A stretch of DNA of 64,000 bases from Alphaproteobacteria bacterium. GTDB lineage: Bacteria; Pseudomonadota; Alphaproteobacteria; Micavibrionales; Micavibrionaceae. The stretch spans positions 1,054,001 through 1,118,000 of the forward strand of contig JAUHWR010000001.1 of assembly GCA_030427385.1 (NCBI GenBank), given 5' to 3'. Below the pieces are notes generated by a model. It was not told the DNA's origin. It saw only the letters and a list, made by a program, of their open reading frames with translations, and made no database searches. Numbering within the stretch: the stretch's first letter is position 1; each line of letters starts with the position of its first letter. Below are positions 35,350 to 45,379 of this stretch, in pieces. A program made the position numbers and the translations under genes.

Positions 35350-36534
35350 TTAAACTCGCTCCACACACATCGCGATGCCCATCCCGCCGCCTATACATAA
35401 TGTTGCAAGACCTTTGGATGCATCACGTCGGGTCATCTCATGCAGCAATGACACCAAAATGCGTGCGCCGGATGCGCCGATAGGATGCCCAAGCGCAATG
35501 GCACCGCCATTGACATTGACTTTTTCAGGATCCAAATTCAGATCCTTCATGACACAAAGTGACTGCGCCGCAAATGCTTCGTTCGATTCAATTAAATCCA
35601 AATCCGCAACCGACCAACCGGCTTTTTCAAGCGCTTTCTTGCTGGCGGGGATAGGGCCGGAGCCCATAATTTCAGGTGCGACACCCGCCGTTGCCCATGA
35701 CTTAATTGTGGCAAGTGGTTTCAGCCCGCGCCGATCTGCTTCGGATTGTTTCATAAGCATAACAACGGCAGCCCCATCATTTAGGCCAGAGGCATTGCCC
35801 GCCGTTACCGTGCCATCCTTTTTAAAGGCAGGGCGCAATTTGGATAAGCCCTCTGCGGTTGCGCCTGCGCGCGGGAATTCATCTGTATCAATTGTGATAT
35901 CCCCTTTACGATTTGGAACGGTTACGGGTACGATCTCCGTTTTAAATTTCCCCTCTGCCTGCGCCGCCTCGGTTTTATTTTGGGACTTTGCCGCAAAGTC
36001 ATCTTGCTCTCCGCGCGTTAGCCCCCATTTTTCTGCAATATTTTCAGCAGTGATGCCCATATGGATATCGCCGAACGCATCCCATAAACCATCTATAATC
36101 ATTGTATCTTTCAAGGTCACATCACCGAACTTAATACCATCCCGCATATGAATGGCATGCGGGCTCATGCTCATATTCTCTTGGCCACCTGCAATAATGA
36201 TATCGCTATCGCCGCATAAAATGGATTGCATACCCATCGCAACAGCGCGCAAACCGGAACCGCAAACCTGATTAATCGTCAGGGCGGTTTTTTCCTGCGG
36301 GATACCCGCCTCGATTAAGGTTTGCCGCGCCGGATTTTGCCCCTGCGCCGTGGTTAAGACCTGCCCTAAAATCAGGTCATCAATTTCTGCCGCTTTAACA
36401 CCGGTTTCTTGCAAGATATTTTGTATAACCGTCGCACCAAGTTTGTGGGCGGGAACAGACGAGAAGCCGCCGTTAAAATTTCCAATGGCGGTACGCTTTG
36501 CCGCAACAATTACGATGGAATTTTGGTCAGACAT
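35350..36534 (-). CDS. phaA: Acetyl-CoA acetyltransferase (beta-ketothiolase)
   Basis: A 394-residue thiolase that condenses two acetyl-CoA. The active-site Cys91 is in [11 protein letters not shown], the general base His is in [14 protein letters not shown] and the second Cys in CIGGGMG near the C-terminus. Length and motifs are those of biosynthetic PhaA. AGGAG lies before the ATG. It is 59 bp downstream of phaC on the same strand and begins the phaA-VOC-phaB-CNB stretch. Confidence 0.95.
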   Translation of the reverse strand: MSDQNSIVIVAAKRTAIGNFNGGFSSVPAHKLGATVIQNILQETGVKAAEIDDLILGQVLTTAQGQNPARQTLIEAGIPQEKTALTINQVCGSGLRAVAMGMQSILCGDSDIIIAGGQENMSMSPHAIHMRDGIKFGDVTLKDTMIIDGLWDAFGDIHMGITAENIAEKWGLTRGEQDDFAAKSQNKTEAAQAEGKFKTEIVPVTVPNRKGDITIDTDEFPRAGATAEGLSKLRPAFKKDGTVTAGNASGLNDGAAVVMLMKQSEADRRGLKPLATIKSWATAGVAPEIMGSGPIPASKKALEKAGWSVADLDLIESNEAFAAQSLCVMKDLNLDPEKVNVNGGAIALGHPIGASGARILVSLLHEMTRRDASKGLATLCIGGGMGIAMCVERV

Positions 36535-36593
36535 TTTTCGCTCTCCTAATGTTTCAAGATTACTGTATATAGGGAAGGAAACTTTACAAGGGG

Positions 36594-37625
36594 TTAGTTT
36601 TGCTGCGTTGCCGCAGCAATTATGAATTCTGTAAAAGGCGTCCAGACCGAGCGTTTTGCATTTTTACCCACCATCATGCCGACATGTCCACAATCGGTTT
36701 TTATATGATGAATTTTCGGCTTTATAGTCAGGATAATTTCCGAGCTGGATGCGGGAACAATCTGATCACGGTCAGATGAAATAAAAGCGAGTGGTATATC
36801 TGGAAAATTCGTCAGACTTAAAAGCGCATCATTATGAATAAAGAATTTTTCAACAAGATCAATCGCAAGTAGATCAGGCACATCAGAACCTTCGTTTAAC
36901 CAACGTTCAACCGCGATGAAGCGCTGCTCCTCTATGCTGTCTTTGGGCATCTTTAAAAAATTGTGGAATTTTGAGATTGTATCATGGGGGTTTAAATGGA
37001 GAAAATGCGCTTGCAGCATACGCTGAGTTAATGCGCCTTGTAGGCGAATTTGATTTGTAATACCGCGCGCATCTTGTAATACGTAATCCCATGGCGCATT
37101 TGTTATATTAAAATCAAAAGGCGTTGCCAGAAAAGTGACGGAGGCCGGCAGCGTATTCTTTTGATGTTCTGAAAAATATTTTGCCGCAAGGCTCCCCCCC
37201 AAACAATATCCCAAGGCATGCAATTGTGTGTGGCAATGATCATTTGCACATCGCCATAGGGGGGTTAAAATTTGGCTAAAGATATCCTCTAAATTGCCTT
37301 TGAAGTAATGCTCCATATTTCCCCAATCAAGCAAATAAACATCAATCCCACATGAAAGCATATATGAAATAAAAGAATATGATGGGTGCAGATCAAAAAT
37401 TTCCGAGCCATTAATAACGGAGGGAATGATAAACAGATGCTGCTCTGCTTGCTTATCAGTTTTATAATAACGCAGTTCCGCACCGGATATCTTTTTGATT
37501 ACATCATATTGCAAAGGCGCGGAATAATGCTCCGCTGTCATATATTTTTGAAAAGCATGTAATAGCTCATCCGGTCGATCGGTTGTTTGAAACGCACTAT
37601 AGACATGAAGCGGTAAATTTTGCAT
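36594..37625 (-). CDS. phaC: PHA synthase-like alpha/beta hydrolase (short PhaC)
   Basis: A 343-residue protein with the PHA-synthase lipase-like box GYCLGG (Cys141). Asp287 in SSDRDQIVP and His314 in CGHVGMM complete the expected C-D-H triad. Length is like class III/IV PhaC rather than the ~560-590-residue class I. The family overlaps with other CGG-type hydrolases, so polymerase activity is inferred from the triad and the adjacent phaA/phaB/phaR. No PhaE was recognised in the window. Divergent from phaR. Confidence 0.78.
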   Translation of the reverse strand: MQNLPLHVYSAFQTTDRPDELLHAFQKYMTAEHYSAPLQYDVIKKISGAELRYYKTDKQAEQHLFIIPSVINGSEIFDLHPSYSFISYMLSCGIDVYLLDWGNMEHYFKGNLEDIFSQILTPLWRCANDHCHTQLHALGYCLGGSLAAKYFSEHQKNTLPASVTFLATPFDFNITNAPWDYVLQDARGITNQIRLQGALTQRMLQAHFLHLNPHDTISKFHNFLKMPKDSIEEQRFIAVERWLNEGSDVPDLLAIDLVEKFFIHNDALLSLTNFPDIPLAFISSDRDQIVPASSSEIILTIKPKIHHIKTDCGHVGMMVGKNAKRSVWTPFTEFIIAAATQQN

Positions 37626-37686
37626 ATGCGCCTTTATAAACCTATGCGGGAGGCGTTCTCAATATTATTCTTTTCAAGTATCTGAA

Positions 37687-37714
37687 TTTGTGCGATTATA
37701 CTGCGCAGCACAAA
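37687..37714. promoter_or_regulatory. Candidate PhaR operator over the phaR promoter
   Basis: Inverted repeat TTTGTGC / GCACAAA separated by 14 bp that contain TATACT (likely -10) and a nested TGCG/CGCA repeat. TGC-rich palindromes fit what is known of PhaR sites. It lies between the divergent phaC and phaR genes, just before the AAAGGAG ribosome site of phaR. Confidence 0.5.
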
Positions 37715-37724
37715 GGAGATCTAC

Positions 37725-38237
37725 ATGGCACGTACCAGACCAAAACCAGGCGAACCAATCATTGTAAAAAAATATGCGAACCGTCGTTTATACGATACAG
37801 GACGCAGCGCATACGTTACTTTGGAAGATTTAAACGAGATGGTAAAAGACAATATTGATTTTGTCGTGCAAGATGCCAAAACTGGCGAAGATTTAACCAG
37901 ATCCGTTTTAACGCAGATTGTTGCGGAACAGGAAACCAAAGGTGAGAACCTTCTACCGACTGATTTTTTACGCAAGCTGATTTCTTTATATGGGGAAAAT
38001 ATGCAAGGCGTGGTGCCTAATTATCTTGAACATTCCATGCAGTTTTTGGTTGATAATCAAAAGCAAATGCTGGATCGTTTTGATGAGCAATTACAAGCAC
38101 AACAAGAGCGCATGCAACAAATGGGACAAATGTTCCCCGGCACATCGTCTTTTGAAGAGATCAGCCGTCGTAACATGGAAATCTTCCAATCCGCAATGAA
38201 AAACTTTGTTCCGCCGCTTGGGAATGATAAGAAGTAA
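37725..38237 (+). CDS. phaR: Polyhydroxyalkanoate synthesis repressor PhaR
   Basis: A 170-residue PhaR. The N-terminal PHB_acc_N domain begins VKKYANRRLYDTGRSAYVTLEDL and binds DNA and PHA; the C-terminal half is Gln/Met-rich and helical (EQLQAQQERMQQMGQM). PhaR represses phasin and PHA genes until granules titrate it. An excellent AAAGGAG precedes the ATG. The candidate operator upstream implies autoregulation and control of phaC. Confidence 0.94.
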   Translation: MARTRPKPGEPIIVKKYANRRLYDTGRSAYVTLEDLNEMVKDNIDFVVQDAKTGEDLTRSVLTQIVAEQETKGENLLPTDFLRKLISLYGENMQGVVPNYLEHSMQFLVDNQKQMLDRFDEQLQAQQERMQQMGQMFPGTSSFEEISRRNMEIFQSAMKNFVPPLGNDKK

Positions 38238-38253
38238 ATTCTATGAAATAGAA

Positions 38254-38280
38254 TAAAAAAAGCCCCTTTTCAGGGGCTTT
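38254..38280. terminator. Bidirectional terminator between phaR and pfpI
   Basis: 8-bp stem AAAGCCCC/GGGGCTTT with a TTTTCA loop. On the minus strand it runs into seven T, so it fits the pfpI gene best; on the plus strand it ends phaR with a short T-run. Confidence 0.85.
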
Positions 38281-38287
38281 ATTAATA

Positions 38288-38848
38288 TTAGGCGGCCAGT
38301 TTTTCGTGGCGACCTTCACAGAATTCTTCGATAGATTTTTTGCAGAAAGCATCCAGATCATCCGGATTACGGCTGGTTGTTAAACCGTCCTTACAATGGA
38401 CTTCTTCATCCACCCATGTCCCGCCGGCATTTTCGATATCTGTTTTCAGGCTTGGCCATGAGGTCAATGTTTTTCCCTCCACCACGTCGGCTTCAATTAA
38501 TGTCCATGGACCATGGCAAATTGCGGAGACGGGGATTCCTGCCTCAAAAAAATCACGAATAAAGCTGATTGCTGTTTCATTCACACGCAGCGCATCTGGG
38601 TTATGGACACCGCCCGGTAATACCAGACCGTCATAATCAGATGCAGAGACATCATCAACGGTTTTATCAACATCAAACTGATCGCCTTTTTCAAAATGAT
38701 TAAATCCCTGAATTTTTCCGTTCTCCAGAGAAACCAATTCAACGGTTGCGCCTGCTTGTTTGATATCATTCCAAGGACGTGTCAATTCAATCTGTTCAAA
38801 TCCATCCGTTGCTAAAAAAGCAATTTTTTTACCTTGTAACTTACTCAT
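38288..38848 (-). CDS. DJ-1/PfpI-family protein (YhbO-like)
   Basis: A 186-residue member of the PfpI/DJ-1 superfamily, cytosolic proteins with glyoxalase or deglycase-type activities. The nucleophile elbow AICHGPW has the Cys-His pair; GFEQIELTRP and LVLPGGVHNPD match the PfpI subfamily. AAAGGAG lies before the ATG. It is followed by rnhA on the same strand after 73 bp. Confidence 0.9.
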   Translation of the reverse strand: MSKLQGKKIAFLATDGFEQIELTRPWNDIKQAGATVELVSLENGKIQGFNHFEKGDQFDVDKTVDDVSASDYDGLVLPGGVHNPDALRVNETAISFIRDFFEAGIPVSAICHGPWTLIEADVVEGKTLTSWPSLKTDIENAGGTWVDEEVHCKDGLTTSRNPDDLDAFCKKSIEEFCEGRHEKLAA

Positions 38849-38921
38849 TTTTTTCTCCTTTGATTATGTGTACGACACTTAATCAACAAAGCAAATGCTT
38901 AGAAGTTCCGTAAAAATCTGA

Positions 38922-39341
38922 TTATTTGGGCACTGCGGCAACGGCCAGCCGATCGGCGCGTTCATTATCCGGATGTCCGGCATGCCCTTTGATCCAATGA
39001 AAAGTAACATCGTGTTTATCGACTTCGGCATCCAGCGCCTTCCATAGATCCTGATTTTTGATCTTTGCCGGCCAGTTTTTTGCTTTCCAGCCATGAATCC
39101 ACTGTGAAATTCCCTGTTGGACATAGGAGCTATCGGTATAGAGATCGACTTGACTTCGTTTTTTCAAAGCCTTTAACGCTTCGATGGCGGCTGTTAATTC
39201 CATACGATTATTCGTTGTTTCGACTTCGCCGCCGGAGAGCTCTTTTTCATGTGCGCCATAACGTAAAATAGCGCCCCACCCGCCAGGTCCGGGATTGCCA
39301 CTGCAGGCACCATCAGTATAAATGTCAATTCTTTGGCTCAT
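38922..39341 (-). CDS. rnhA: Ribonuclease HI
   Basis: A 139-residue RNase H that cuts RNA in RNA-DNA hybrids. The four carboxylates are visible: D10 (YTDGACSG), E48 (NRMEL), D70 (YTDSSYV) and D130 (NERADRLA), and the catalytic His is in [13 protein letters not shown]. The basic handle ([13 protein letters not shown]) is present. It overlaps the P-loop gene by 4 bp (ATGA), the end of an ispH-unknown-rnhA operon. Confidence 0.96.
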   Translation of the reverse strand: MSQRIDIYTDGACSGNPGPGGWGAILRYGAHEKELSGGEVETTNNRMELTAAIEALKALKKRSQVDLYTDSSYVQQGISQWIHGWKAKNWPAKIKNQDLWKALDAEVDKHDVTFHWIKGHAGHPDNERADRLAVAAVPK

Positions 39342-40096
39342 GATAAATGTGATCCGACTATAGCCATAAATTCATCCGATGTAGAGATATTCTGGAACTC
39401 CGCGGCGGGGATGGTGACGCCATATTGATCCGCCAGATTTTGATATTTTGGCAGTCGCGAAAATAAAAGCTGCGGAAAAACCCAGCGCGAAAATGCATTG
39501 GGACGCATTTCTGCCGGCAAATTAAGATTTGATGCCTGTAAAAACGCCGTTAGCCAGCTTTCAAACTTATCCGGCGGAAAGAATAGCGGTTTTGGATATT
39601 TTTCGGCTCTGCTGATCAGTTCAGTTTGATCTATCTCACTCGCTTTCAGATAAACGAATAATGTTTGCTGCCCCAGAGCGTCAATTAATTTATCATCTTT
39701 AATTTCACACAAGCTGCCCGTGCTATCAACCAGTATACGTGCATTTGTATTTACTTTCTGGACGGCTTCCTCAATAGAGCGGCATTCGGCGCGATAATAT
39801 AAATTTTGACGTCTCAAAAATTCCTGCAACGGCAGGCCGTCATATTCCGGATCACCCACCTGCCCCACGAAACGCGACAAGCAGCTGATATTCTCCACGG
39901 TGATTGGCTCCTTGATATCCAACGTTTCTTGCAGGTCTTTGCTGAGATGTTTTGTGCCGATATCATAATCGCATGACATTGTATTCCACCCATCTTTTGC
40001 CAGGATTTGTGAAATATAGGTTTTACCAACGCCCGACATGCCAATTAATGTTATCGACGGAGGATTATTAAGAAATTCCTGTTTTGATGGCTTCAT
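39338..40096 (-). CDS. P-loop kinase-like protein of unknown role in the ispH-rnhA operon
   Basis: A 252-residue soluble P-loop NTPase. Walker A GMSGVGKT (residues 19-26) sits on a shikimate-kinase-like N-terminus; a later [10 protein letters not shown] offers a Walker B-like Asp. The C-half has [18 protein letters not shown]. It overlaps both ispH and rnhA by ATGA tetranucleotides, so it is translationally coupled. In many alphaproteobacteria this slot holds thrB (homoserine kinase), which has no relation to this fold. Function is unknown; small-molecule kinase is the best guess. Confidence 0.7.
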   Translation of the reverse strand: MKPSKQEFLNNPPSITLIGMSGVGKTYISQILAKDGWNTMSCDYDIGTKHLSKDLQETLDIKEPITVENISCLSRFVGQVGDPEYDGLPLQEFLRRQNLYYRAECRSIEEAVQKVNTNARILVDSTGSLCEIKDDKLIDALGQQTLFVYLKASEIDQTELISRAEKYPKPLFFPPDKFESWLTAFLQASNLNLPAEMRPNAFSRWVFPQLLFSRLPKYQNLADQYGVTIPAAEFQNISTSDEFMAIVGSHLS

Positions 40097-41067
40097 GAAA
40101 CAGACCGTTTTTCTTCGGACTCACGCAGCAGACGCGGAATATTAAACACCACATTCTCTTTTACATTTTCAACTTCTTCTATGGTCACATTATATGTCTT
40201 TTTTAGTGTTTCAAGAACGGAAACGACCAGTTCCTCCGGCGCAGACGCGCCCGCCGTCAATCCTAAAATATTTATATCAGACAGATCATACTTTTCCAAA
40301 TCCGCAGCGCTTTGAATAAGAAAGGCTTGTTTTGCTCCATATGTCAGAGCCGCCTCTACCAAACGGTTGGAATTAGATGAATTTGGCGCGCCGATTACCA
40401 AAATCAATTCAGCGCGGTTGGCGATGTTTTTAACTGCCGCTTGACGGTTTGTCGTCGCATAGCAAATATCTTCTTTGCCGGGGCCGGAGATTTCAGGAAA
40501 TTTTTCTTTTAAGGCCGCGATAATTTCAGCCGTATCATCAACCGATAACGTAGTTTGCGTGCAATAGGCCAAATTACCGTCATCTATGACATTGATATTC
40601 CTCAAATCCTCTAACGTTTCGATTAAAATTACGGCTCCTTGGGGCAATTGCCCCATCGTTCCGATTACTTCAGGGTGCCCCGTATGGCCGATCAGGATAA
40701 TTTGACGTCCCGCTTTAAAATGGCGTTCAGCCTCTCGGTGCACTTTACTTACCAGGGGGCATGTTGCGTCAATATAGAACATTTTACGCTCTTCTGCTTT
40801 GGCGGGAACACTTTTTGGAACACCATGCGCCGAAAAAATCACAGGTTGACCGTCATTAGGGATTTCATCCAGTTCCTCTACAAAAATAGCGCCTTTGGCT
40901 TTAAGCCCTTCCACAACAAATTTATTATGTACGATTTCATGGCGTACATATACGGGCGCACCATATTTTTCCAATGATTTTTCAACGATTTGAATGGCAC
41001 GATCCACCCCCGCACAAAAGCCACGGGGCGCGGCAAGCAGAACATGGAGCTGTTTTAAATTTGTCAT
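40093..41067 (-). CDS. ispH: 4-hydroxy-3-methylbut-2-enyl diphosphate reductase
   Basis: A ~324-residue 4Fe-4S enzyme that makes IPP and DMAPP in the MEP pathway. I use ATG 41067 ([14 protein letters not shown]..); the longer frame adds 14 unsupported residues. The three cluster Cys are in PRGFCAGV (C18), DATCPLV and [10 protein letters not shown]. The catalytic Glu is near GHPEVIG-like block. First gene of ispH-P-loop-rnhA. Confidence 0.95.
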   Translation of the reverse strand: MTNLKQLHVLLAAPRGFCAGVDRAIQIVEKSLEKYGAPVYVRHEIVHNKFVVEGLKAKGAIFVEELDEIPNDGQPVIFSAHGVPKSVPAKAEERKMFYIDATCPLVSKVHREAERHFKAGRQIILIGHTGHPEVIGTMGQLPQGAVILIETLEDLRNINVIDDGNLAYCTQTTLSVDDTAEIIAALKEKFPEISGPGKEDICYATTNRQAAVKNIANRAELILVIGAPNSSNSNRLVEAALTYGAKQAFLIQSAADLEKYDLSDINILGLTAGASAPEELVVSVLETLKKTYNVTIEEVENVKENVVFNIPRLLRESEEKRSVS

Positions 41068-41187
41068 CCTTTCTTTATATAGATTGAATTTGGCGTTGAA
41101 AACTGTCAAACGTCATAGGATAAAACTTTCCCTTTATTTATTTTTGCGTTAGATTGCCGATATTCTATCGAAGATAATGAGATTGAA

Positions 41188-41859
41188 ATGAAAAAAATTA
41201 TATTATTTGGGCTTGTTGCCTTTACGATTACAGCCTGTGAGACCATGGATAGCGTTAAATCCGGCTTCTCTGAAAGTTATGCCTCCGTTAGCAATTTTTT
41301 CTCACCACAACGTGTTGCACCTTGTCCGCAATTTCGAGTTTCGGATGATCTTGATGATTATTACGACTTGCCGGGAACCGATGCCCCTCTTAATACGGCG
41401 GAATTATCAAGTGCCAAAATCGAAAATATTAAAGGTGCATGCCGTCTGAATGATCAAAGTGATATTATCACGGTCAGCATGGACATTGACTTTACTGCTA
41501 AATCCAGTTCATCAAATACACCTGAAAAATTAACCAAGACAAGCCTTGATATTCCCTACTTCATTGCGGTGTTAGATGCTGACCAACAAATTATCGTGAA
41601 GGATACCTTTGTCATGCCGATTGAATTATCCGGCGCGGAAATGGATACATATCGCACGGAGCGTTTGCAGCATAACTTACCCTACAATAAAGAAGATAAT
41701 CCCGCCAATTACACTGTGATTGCAGGATTTCAGCTTGATCCATCTCAACTGGCATTCGCGCAAATTCAGGATAATGTTGCCAATGTAAAGCCCGCAGCGG
41801 GAACGCCCGCCGTTAACTTGGATGCCATCCCCGCCGCCGATCCGTTTGCCGGAAGATAA
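41188..41859 (+). CDS. Outer-membrane lipoprotein, unknown function
   Basis: A 223-residue protein with a lipoprotein signal (lipobox ITAC at about residues 14-17). The mature part has a beta-rich segment: DQSDIITVSMDIDFTAKS, PYFIAVLDADQQIIVKDTF, and a Pro/Ala tail. The paired strands hint at a small beta-sandwich. I do not recognise a family. It precedes the glycosyltransferase by 11 bp and is probably cotranscribed. Confidence 0.7.
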   Translation: MKKIILFGLVAFTITACETMDSVKSGFSESYASVSNFFSPQRVAPCPQFRVSDDLDDYYDLPGTDAPLNTAELSSAKIENIKGACRLNDQSDIITVSMDIDFTAKSSSSNTPEKLTKTSLDIPYFIAVLDADQQIIVKDTFVMPIELSGAEMDTYRTERLQHNLPYNKEDNPANYTVIAGFQLDPSQLAFAQIQDNVANVKPAAGTPAVNLDAIPAADPFAGR

Positions 41860-41870
41860 TGTAGTAAGGT

Positions 41871-42644
41871 ATGGAAAAATTATCCGTCTTTCTGATTACC
41901 AAAAATGAAGAAGAACGATTACCCGCCACGTTGAAAGCCGCTGCAGATATTGCCGATGAACTTATTATTCTGGATTCAGGCAGCACAGATAACACCAAAG
42001 TGATAGCGGAAAAGCATGGCGCACAATTTCACGTTCGCGCCTTTGACGGTTTTGGGCAACAGAAACTAGCGGCGCAAAATTTATGCCGTCATAAATGGGT
42101 GTTAAATATTGATGCCGATGAAGTTTTATCCGAAGAGTTAAAAACCGAGATCAGAGATTTTTTAAATGACGCAGAAAAGGTTGAGCATTTTGATGGCGGA
42201 TCAATTTGGATCAAAGGTGTTTTACCCGGCGAGGTAAGTCCCAGACGTTTTGCCAGATCATATAATCGTATTCGCTTTTATAATAAAACCAAGCTTGCCT
42301 TTCCCGAGCATAGTACGTTTGACAATATTGATTTTGACCCTGCCTATCATATTCATCAATTCCGACACATTATTTTGCATTATTCCTTCTTAAGTATTAA
42401 AGCCTTGAACCAAAAAGCACGGACACGGGTTCAGTTTTATTTCGAGCAGGAAAAAAAAGGGGCATGGTTAAAAAACCTGATCAGGCTGCCTTTTGAATTT
42501 ATATTCAGCTTTGTGAAATGTTACTTTCTTCGCCGTCATTTTACCGAAGGTCTATATGGCCTGCAAAATTCTTATATTTATGCTAAATATCGACATATAC
42601 GAATATTACAACGTGTCTTAAATCGCCCGCTTATAAATTCATAA
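41871..42644 (+). CDS. Glycosyltransferase family 2, LPS-core type
   Basis: A 257-residue GT-A enzyme of the WaaE/KdtX kind, which adds a sugar to lipopolysaccharide inner core. LSVFLITKNEEERLPATL leads into the nucleotide-binding domain; LDSGSTDNTK and NIDADEVLS carry the DxD-like acidic residues (DAD). The C-terminal helical part has PFEFIFSFVKCYF, a membrane-associating segment. It belongs to an envelope cluster with neighbouring lipoprotein and secreted genes. Confidence 0.87.
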   Translation: MEKLSVFLITKNEEERLPATLKAAADIADELIILDSGSTDNTKVIAEKHGAQFHVRAFDGFGQQKLAAQNLCRHKWVLNIDADEVLSEELKTEIRDFLNDAEKVEHFDGGSIWIKGVLPGEVSPRRFARSYNRIRFYNKTKLAFPEHSTFDNIDFDPAYHIHQFRHIILHYSFLSIKALNQKARTRVQFYFEQEKKGAWLKNLIRLPFEFIFSFVKCYFLRRHFTEGLYGLQNSYIYAKYRHIRILQRVLNRPLINS

Positions 42645-42656
42645 AGGAGAAATTAT

Positions 42657-42935
42657 ATGAAATATACTATATTAGGATTGATCATAGCTGTTAGTTGCCT
42701 GCCTCCCCTTGCGCAGGCGCAGAACAATAAAGATAAAGCCCCTGTTACCGCCATCATAAGCGAACAGTTAAATATCAAGATAAAGGCAAATGATGGAATT
42801 ACCATCGTGACCATTCCCGGACAAAATACAAATGGTGAAGAATTAAAATGCGCCATTTATGAAGCATTCAGCAGTAATGCAGGCGCAGGCGGCATATCAT
42901 GCAACTGGGTTCCGGCAACATATATAAAACGATAG
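42657..42935 (+). CDS. Small secreted protein, unknown function
   Basis: A 92-residue protein with a cleavable signal peptide (AQA near residue 21) and two Cys in the mature part (EELKCAIYE and GGISCNW) that could form a disulfide. AAAGGAG gives a strong ribosome site, so it is probably real. It follows the glycosyltransferase and is convergent with tolR. No family recognised. Confidence 0.65.
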   Translation: MKYTILGLIIAVSCLPPLAQAQNNKDKAPVTAIISEQLNIKIKANDGITIVTIPGQNTNGEELKCAIYEAFSSNAGAGGISCNWVPATYIKR

Positions 42936-42942
42936 AATTTTA

Positions 42943-43383
42943 TTAATTTGGCTCTGTGATTAAGGCCACTTTTTTAAATCCCGCCGCATTGATGGAACCG
43001 ATGATGCCCATGATTTCACCGTAGGCTAACTTTTGGTCGCCGCGTACATAAATACGACGATCAGGGTTATTTTCAGTAATGGCCGATAACATGGGGATTA
43101 AGCGGTCACCCTTAACAGGTGTTTCACCCACAAAAATGCTACCGTCTTTACGTAAGGAAATTTCAAGCGGCTTGTCATCTTCCTGTGTTAGTGCCTTGGC
43201 TTTCGAGCTGGGGAGATCAACCGGCACGCCCGCCGTTAGGAGCGGCGCAGATACCATAAAAACAATCAATAGTACAAGCATTACATCAATAAACGGCGTC
43301 ATGTTGATTTCCGCCATCTGGCGATAACCGCGACGTCCGCGCCCTCTGGTTCCGCCCTGTCCTGATCCGAGTGATGCGCCCAT
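42943..43383 (-). CDS. tolR: TolR/ExbD-type biopolymer transport protein
   Basis: A 146-residue protein with one N-terminal transmembrane segment (about residues 27-48) whose Asp in MTPFIDVMLVLLIVFMV is the proton-path carboxylate. The periplasmic domain follows. It overlaps tolQ by one base. Tol-Pal or ExbBD assignment is from the ybgC-tolQ-tolR order. No tolA, tolB or pal follows in the window. Confidence 0.9.
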   Translation of the reverse strand: MGASLGSGQGGTRGRGRRGYRQMAEINMTPFIDVMLVLLIVFMVSAPLLTAGVPVDLPSSKAKALTQEDDKPLEISLRKDGSIFVGETPVKGDRLIPMLSAITENNPDRRIYVRGDQKLAYGEIMGIIGSINAAGFKKVALITEPN

Positions 43384-44204
43384 TATTCCGCCGCCAATTT
43401 TGCGTTATTTTGTTTCACATTAGATGAGGCATGTTGCTGTTGATCCATGTGGCGGGATAATATGGTGGAAAACTCTGTGGAAAAGGTTTCCAAACGATCC
43501 GCATAGCGATTCAATGATGTTGTGAATAAATTGTAGAAAATAACAGCCGGTATCGCCGCAACCAGACCAAGCGCGGTCGCGAACAACGCCTCTGCAATAC
43601 CTGGCGCCACAACAGCCAAAGACGTATTATTTGATGCCGCAATTGAGGAGAAGCTGTTCATGATGCCCCAAACTGTTCCGAACAGCCCAATAAATGGCGC
43701 TGTTGAGCCAACGCTTGCCAGAAATGTCATCCCCTTTTCCAGACGTTGCATTTCCTTTCCGATGGCAACCATCATGGCACGTTCGACGCGTTGATGAAGG
43801 CTGGCTTGCAGGCGATCTCCATTTGGAAAGCCGCTTGCCGTTCCTGTTTGCCATTCTTCCATACCGGCAGAAAATGTTGATAGCATGGGATCTTCCGGGC
43901 TTTTTTTGACGCGTGTATAAAGTTTATCAAGCGCTTCACCAGACCAGAAGGCATCTTCAAACTTTGCGGCGCGGCGGTTCAATTTGCCAAGAACGCGGCG
44001 CTTATCGAATATTAATGTCCAGCTCCAGACAGAAGCTGCGAGCAATATCAGCATAACGACCTTTACGATCAAATCAGCCTGTAAAAACAGTCCGAAAATT
44101 GACAAATCGCCGTCAAAGCTCTCCCCTATGGATTCCATTCCCACATCAACGGCGGCAACTCCGTTTGCAGCATCTGCGGTCAAATTTTCTGTGTTTGTTG
44201 TCAT
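43383..44204 (-). CDS. tolQ: TolQ/ExbB-type proton channel protein
   Basis: A 273-residue MotA/TolQ/ExbB-family protein with an N-terminal extension and three transmembrane segments (near 37-60, 150-175 and 190-220). [20 protein letters not shown] is the conserved MotA/TolQ block. It powers TolR in outer-membrane constriction. Upstream is ybgC, the standard first gene of the Tol-Pal operon. Confidence 0.9.
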   Translation of the reverse strand: MTTNTENLTADAANGVAAVDVGMESIGESFDGDLSIFGLFLQADLIVKVVMLILLAASVWSWTLIFDKRRVLGKLNRRAAKFEDAFWSGEALDKLYTRVKKSPEDPMLSTFSAGMEEWQTGTASGFPNGDRLQASLHQRVERAMMVAIGKEMQRLEKGMTFLASVGSTAPFIGLFGTVWGIMNSFSSIAASNNTSLAVVAPGIAEALFATALGLVAAIPAVIFYNLFTTSLNRYADRLETFSTEFSTILSRHMDQQQHASSNVKQNNAKLAAE

Positions 44205-44207
44205 TTA

Positions 44208-44594
44208 TTATCCCAAAATATTTTTTAACATTTCCGGTATGCGAACCGGACGCATCTTATCATTGATGCACACCAGAACCACCTTCATTACAAATAGCGT
44301 ATCTTCATCGCGAAAGATAGTTTGTTCTAAAATAAATGACGAATTTTTTATCTCTAAAAGCTTGGTTTCAATCCGAAGATAATCTTCCAAAAATGCGGTG
44401 CTGCGGTAATCAGCTTCTATATGGCGAACCACTGCCATACAATTATTTTCCTTCAGGTCATAATTGGTCATACCAAGTGCGCCAATAAATTCGGTGCGCG
44501 CCCTTTCGCAGAAATTAATAAAATTGCCGTGATACATAATGCCGCCGGCATCAGTGTCTTCATAGTATACGCGATAAGTTACGGAGTGAGTCAT
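44208..44594 (-). CDS. ybgC: YbgC-type acyl-CoA thioesterase
   Basis: A 128-residue hotdog-fold thioesterase associated with the Tol-Pal system. VYYEDTDAGGIMYHGNFINFCERARTEFI contains the catalytic Asp and His typical of the 4-hydroxybenzoyl-CoA thioesterase family. It is followed by tolQ with a 3-bp gap and lies 17 bp downstream of fliR, so the Tol and flagellar genes may share a transcript. Confidence 0.92.
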   Translation of the reverse strand: MTHSVTYRVYYEDTDAGGIMYHGNFINFCERARTEFIGALGMTNYDLKENNCMAVVRHIEADYRSTAFLEDYLRIETKLLEIKNSSFILEQTIFRDEDTLFVMKVVLVCINDKMRPVRIPEMLKNILG

Positions 44595-44611
44595 GCTTTA
44601 TATTAAAAGGA

Positions 44612-45376
44612 TTATCCCCCACCTGAAAAGAAGAAGTTGATCGCATCCTCATATTTATGCAGCCAGAACATCAGTGCGGCGGAGACCACCAGCGACATAC
44701 AAAGTAAAGATAATAAAATTTGAATGGGTAGAGAGAGGATAAATACCTGTATCTGTGGCATTAAACGCGCCAAAACGCCCATACCTACATAGAGCAAAAA
44801 CGAAACGATGATAAATGGCGCGGCGATTTGCACGCCGGTTTTAAAGCTGGTGGCTACGGCGCGTACGACAACCTCACTCATGTCACCGGTCATCATCTCC
44901 GCCCCGATGGGAAACATGCGATAACTGTCATATAATCCGTAGAGTAAAACGCCATAAAGATTAGAGGCAAATAATAAGACAATGCCTGTAACCGATAAAA
45001 ACGCCCCGAAAAGTGAACCTTGCGCGGCGAATGACGGGTTAAAAACCTGTGCGTTGGCAAGGCCGGAATGAATGGAAACAAGCATCCCCGCCGTATCCAA
45101 TGCCGCCATAAATATCCGCGCAATCGTGCCGATAAACAGCCCGATAATGACTTCGGTTGCCAAAATGACATATAGTGCAAAGCCAGTGGGCACTTCGGTA
45201 ATAAAATTGGATATTAAGGGCATCATTATAAAGGAAAATGACAAGGCAAAAAGCAGCCTGATACGGGTTGAGATAAACGAATCCCCCACCCCCGGCATAA
45301 TCATCAATGCCGAGCCAAGTCGTGCGAAGGTCAGCATGAAGGCTGTGGCATTTAAAACGAGTAGTTCTTCAAGCAA
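44612..45376 (-). CDS. fliR: Flagellar export-gate protein FliR
   Basis: A 254-residue integral membrane protein of the flagellar type III export gate. FARLGSALMIMPGVGDSFISTRIR at about 18-41 is the FliR family signature, and multiple transmembrane segments follow. It directly follows fliQ with a 3-bp gap. The usual next gene flhB is absent and ybgC follows instead. Confidence 0.93.
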   Translation of the reverse strand: MLEELLVLNATAFMLTFARLGSALMIMPGVGDSFISTRIRLLFALSFSFIMMPLISNFITEVPTGFALYVILATEVIIGLFIGTIARIFMAALDTAGMLVSIHSGLANAQVFNPSFAAQGSLFGAFLSVTGIVLLFASNLYGVLLYGLYDSYRMFPIGAEMMTGDMSEVVVRAVATSFKTGVQIAAPFIIVSFLLYVGMGVLARLMPQIQVFILSLPIQILLSLLCMSLVVSAALMFWLHKYEDAINFFFSGGG

Positions 45377-45379
45377 TGT

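Noticed and set aside
35375-36151. Long antisense ORF over phaA
   Set aside because: The frame opposite a high-constraint thiolase stays open by codon bias; no recognisable domain.
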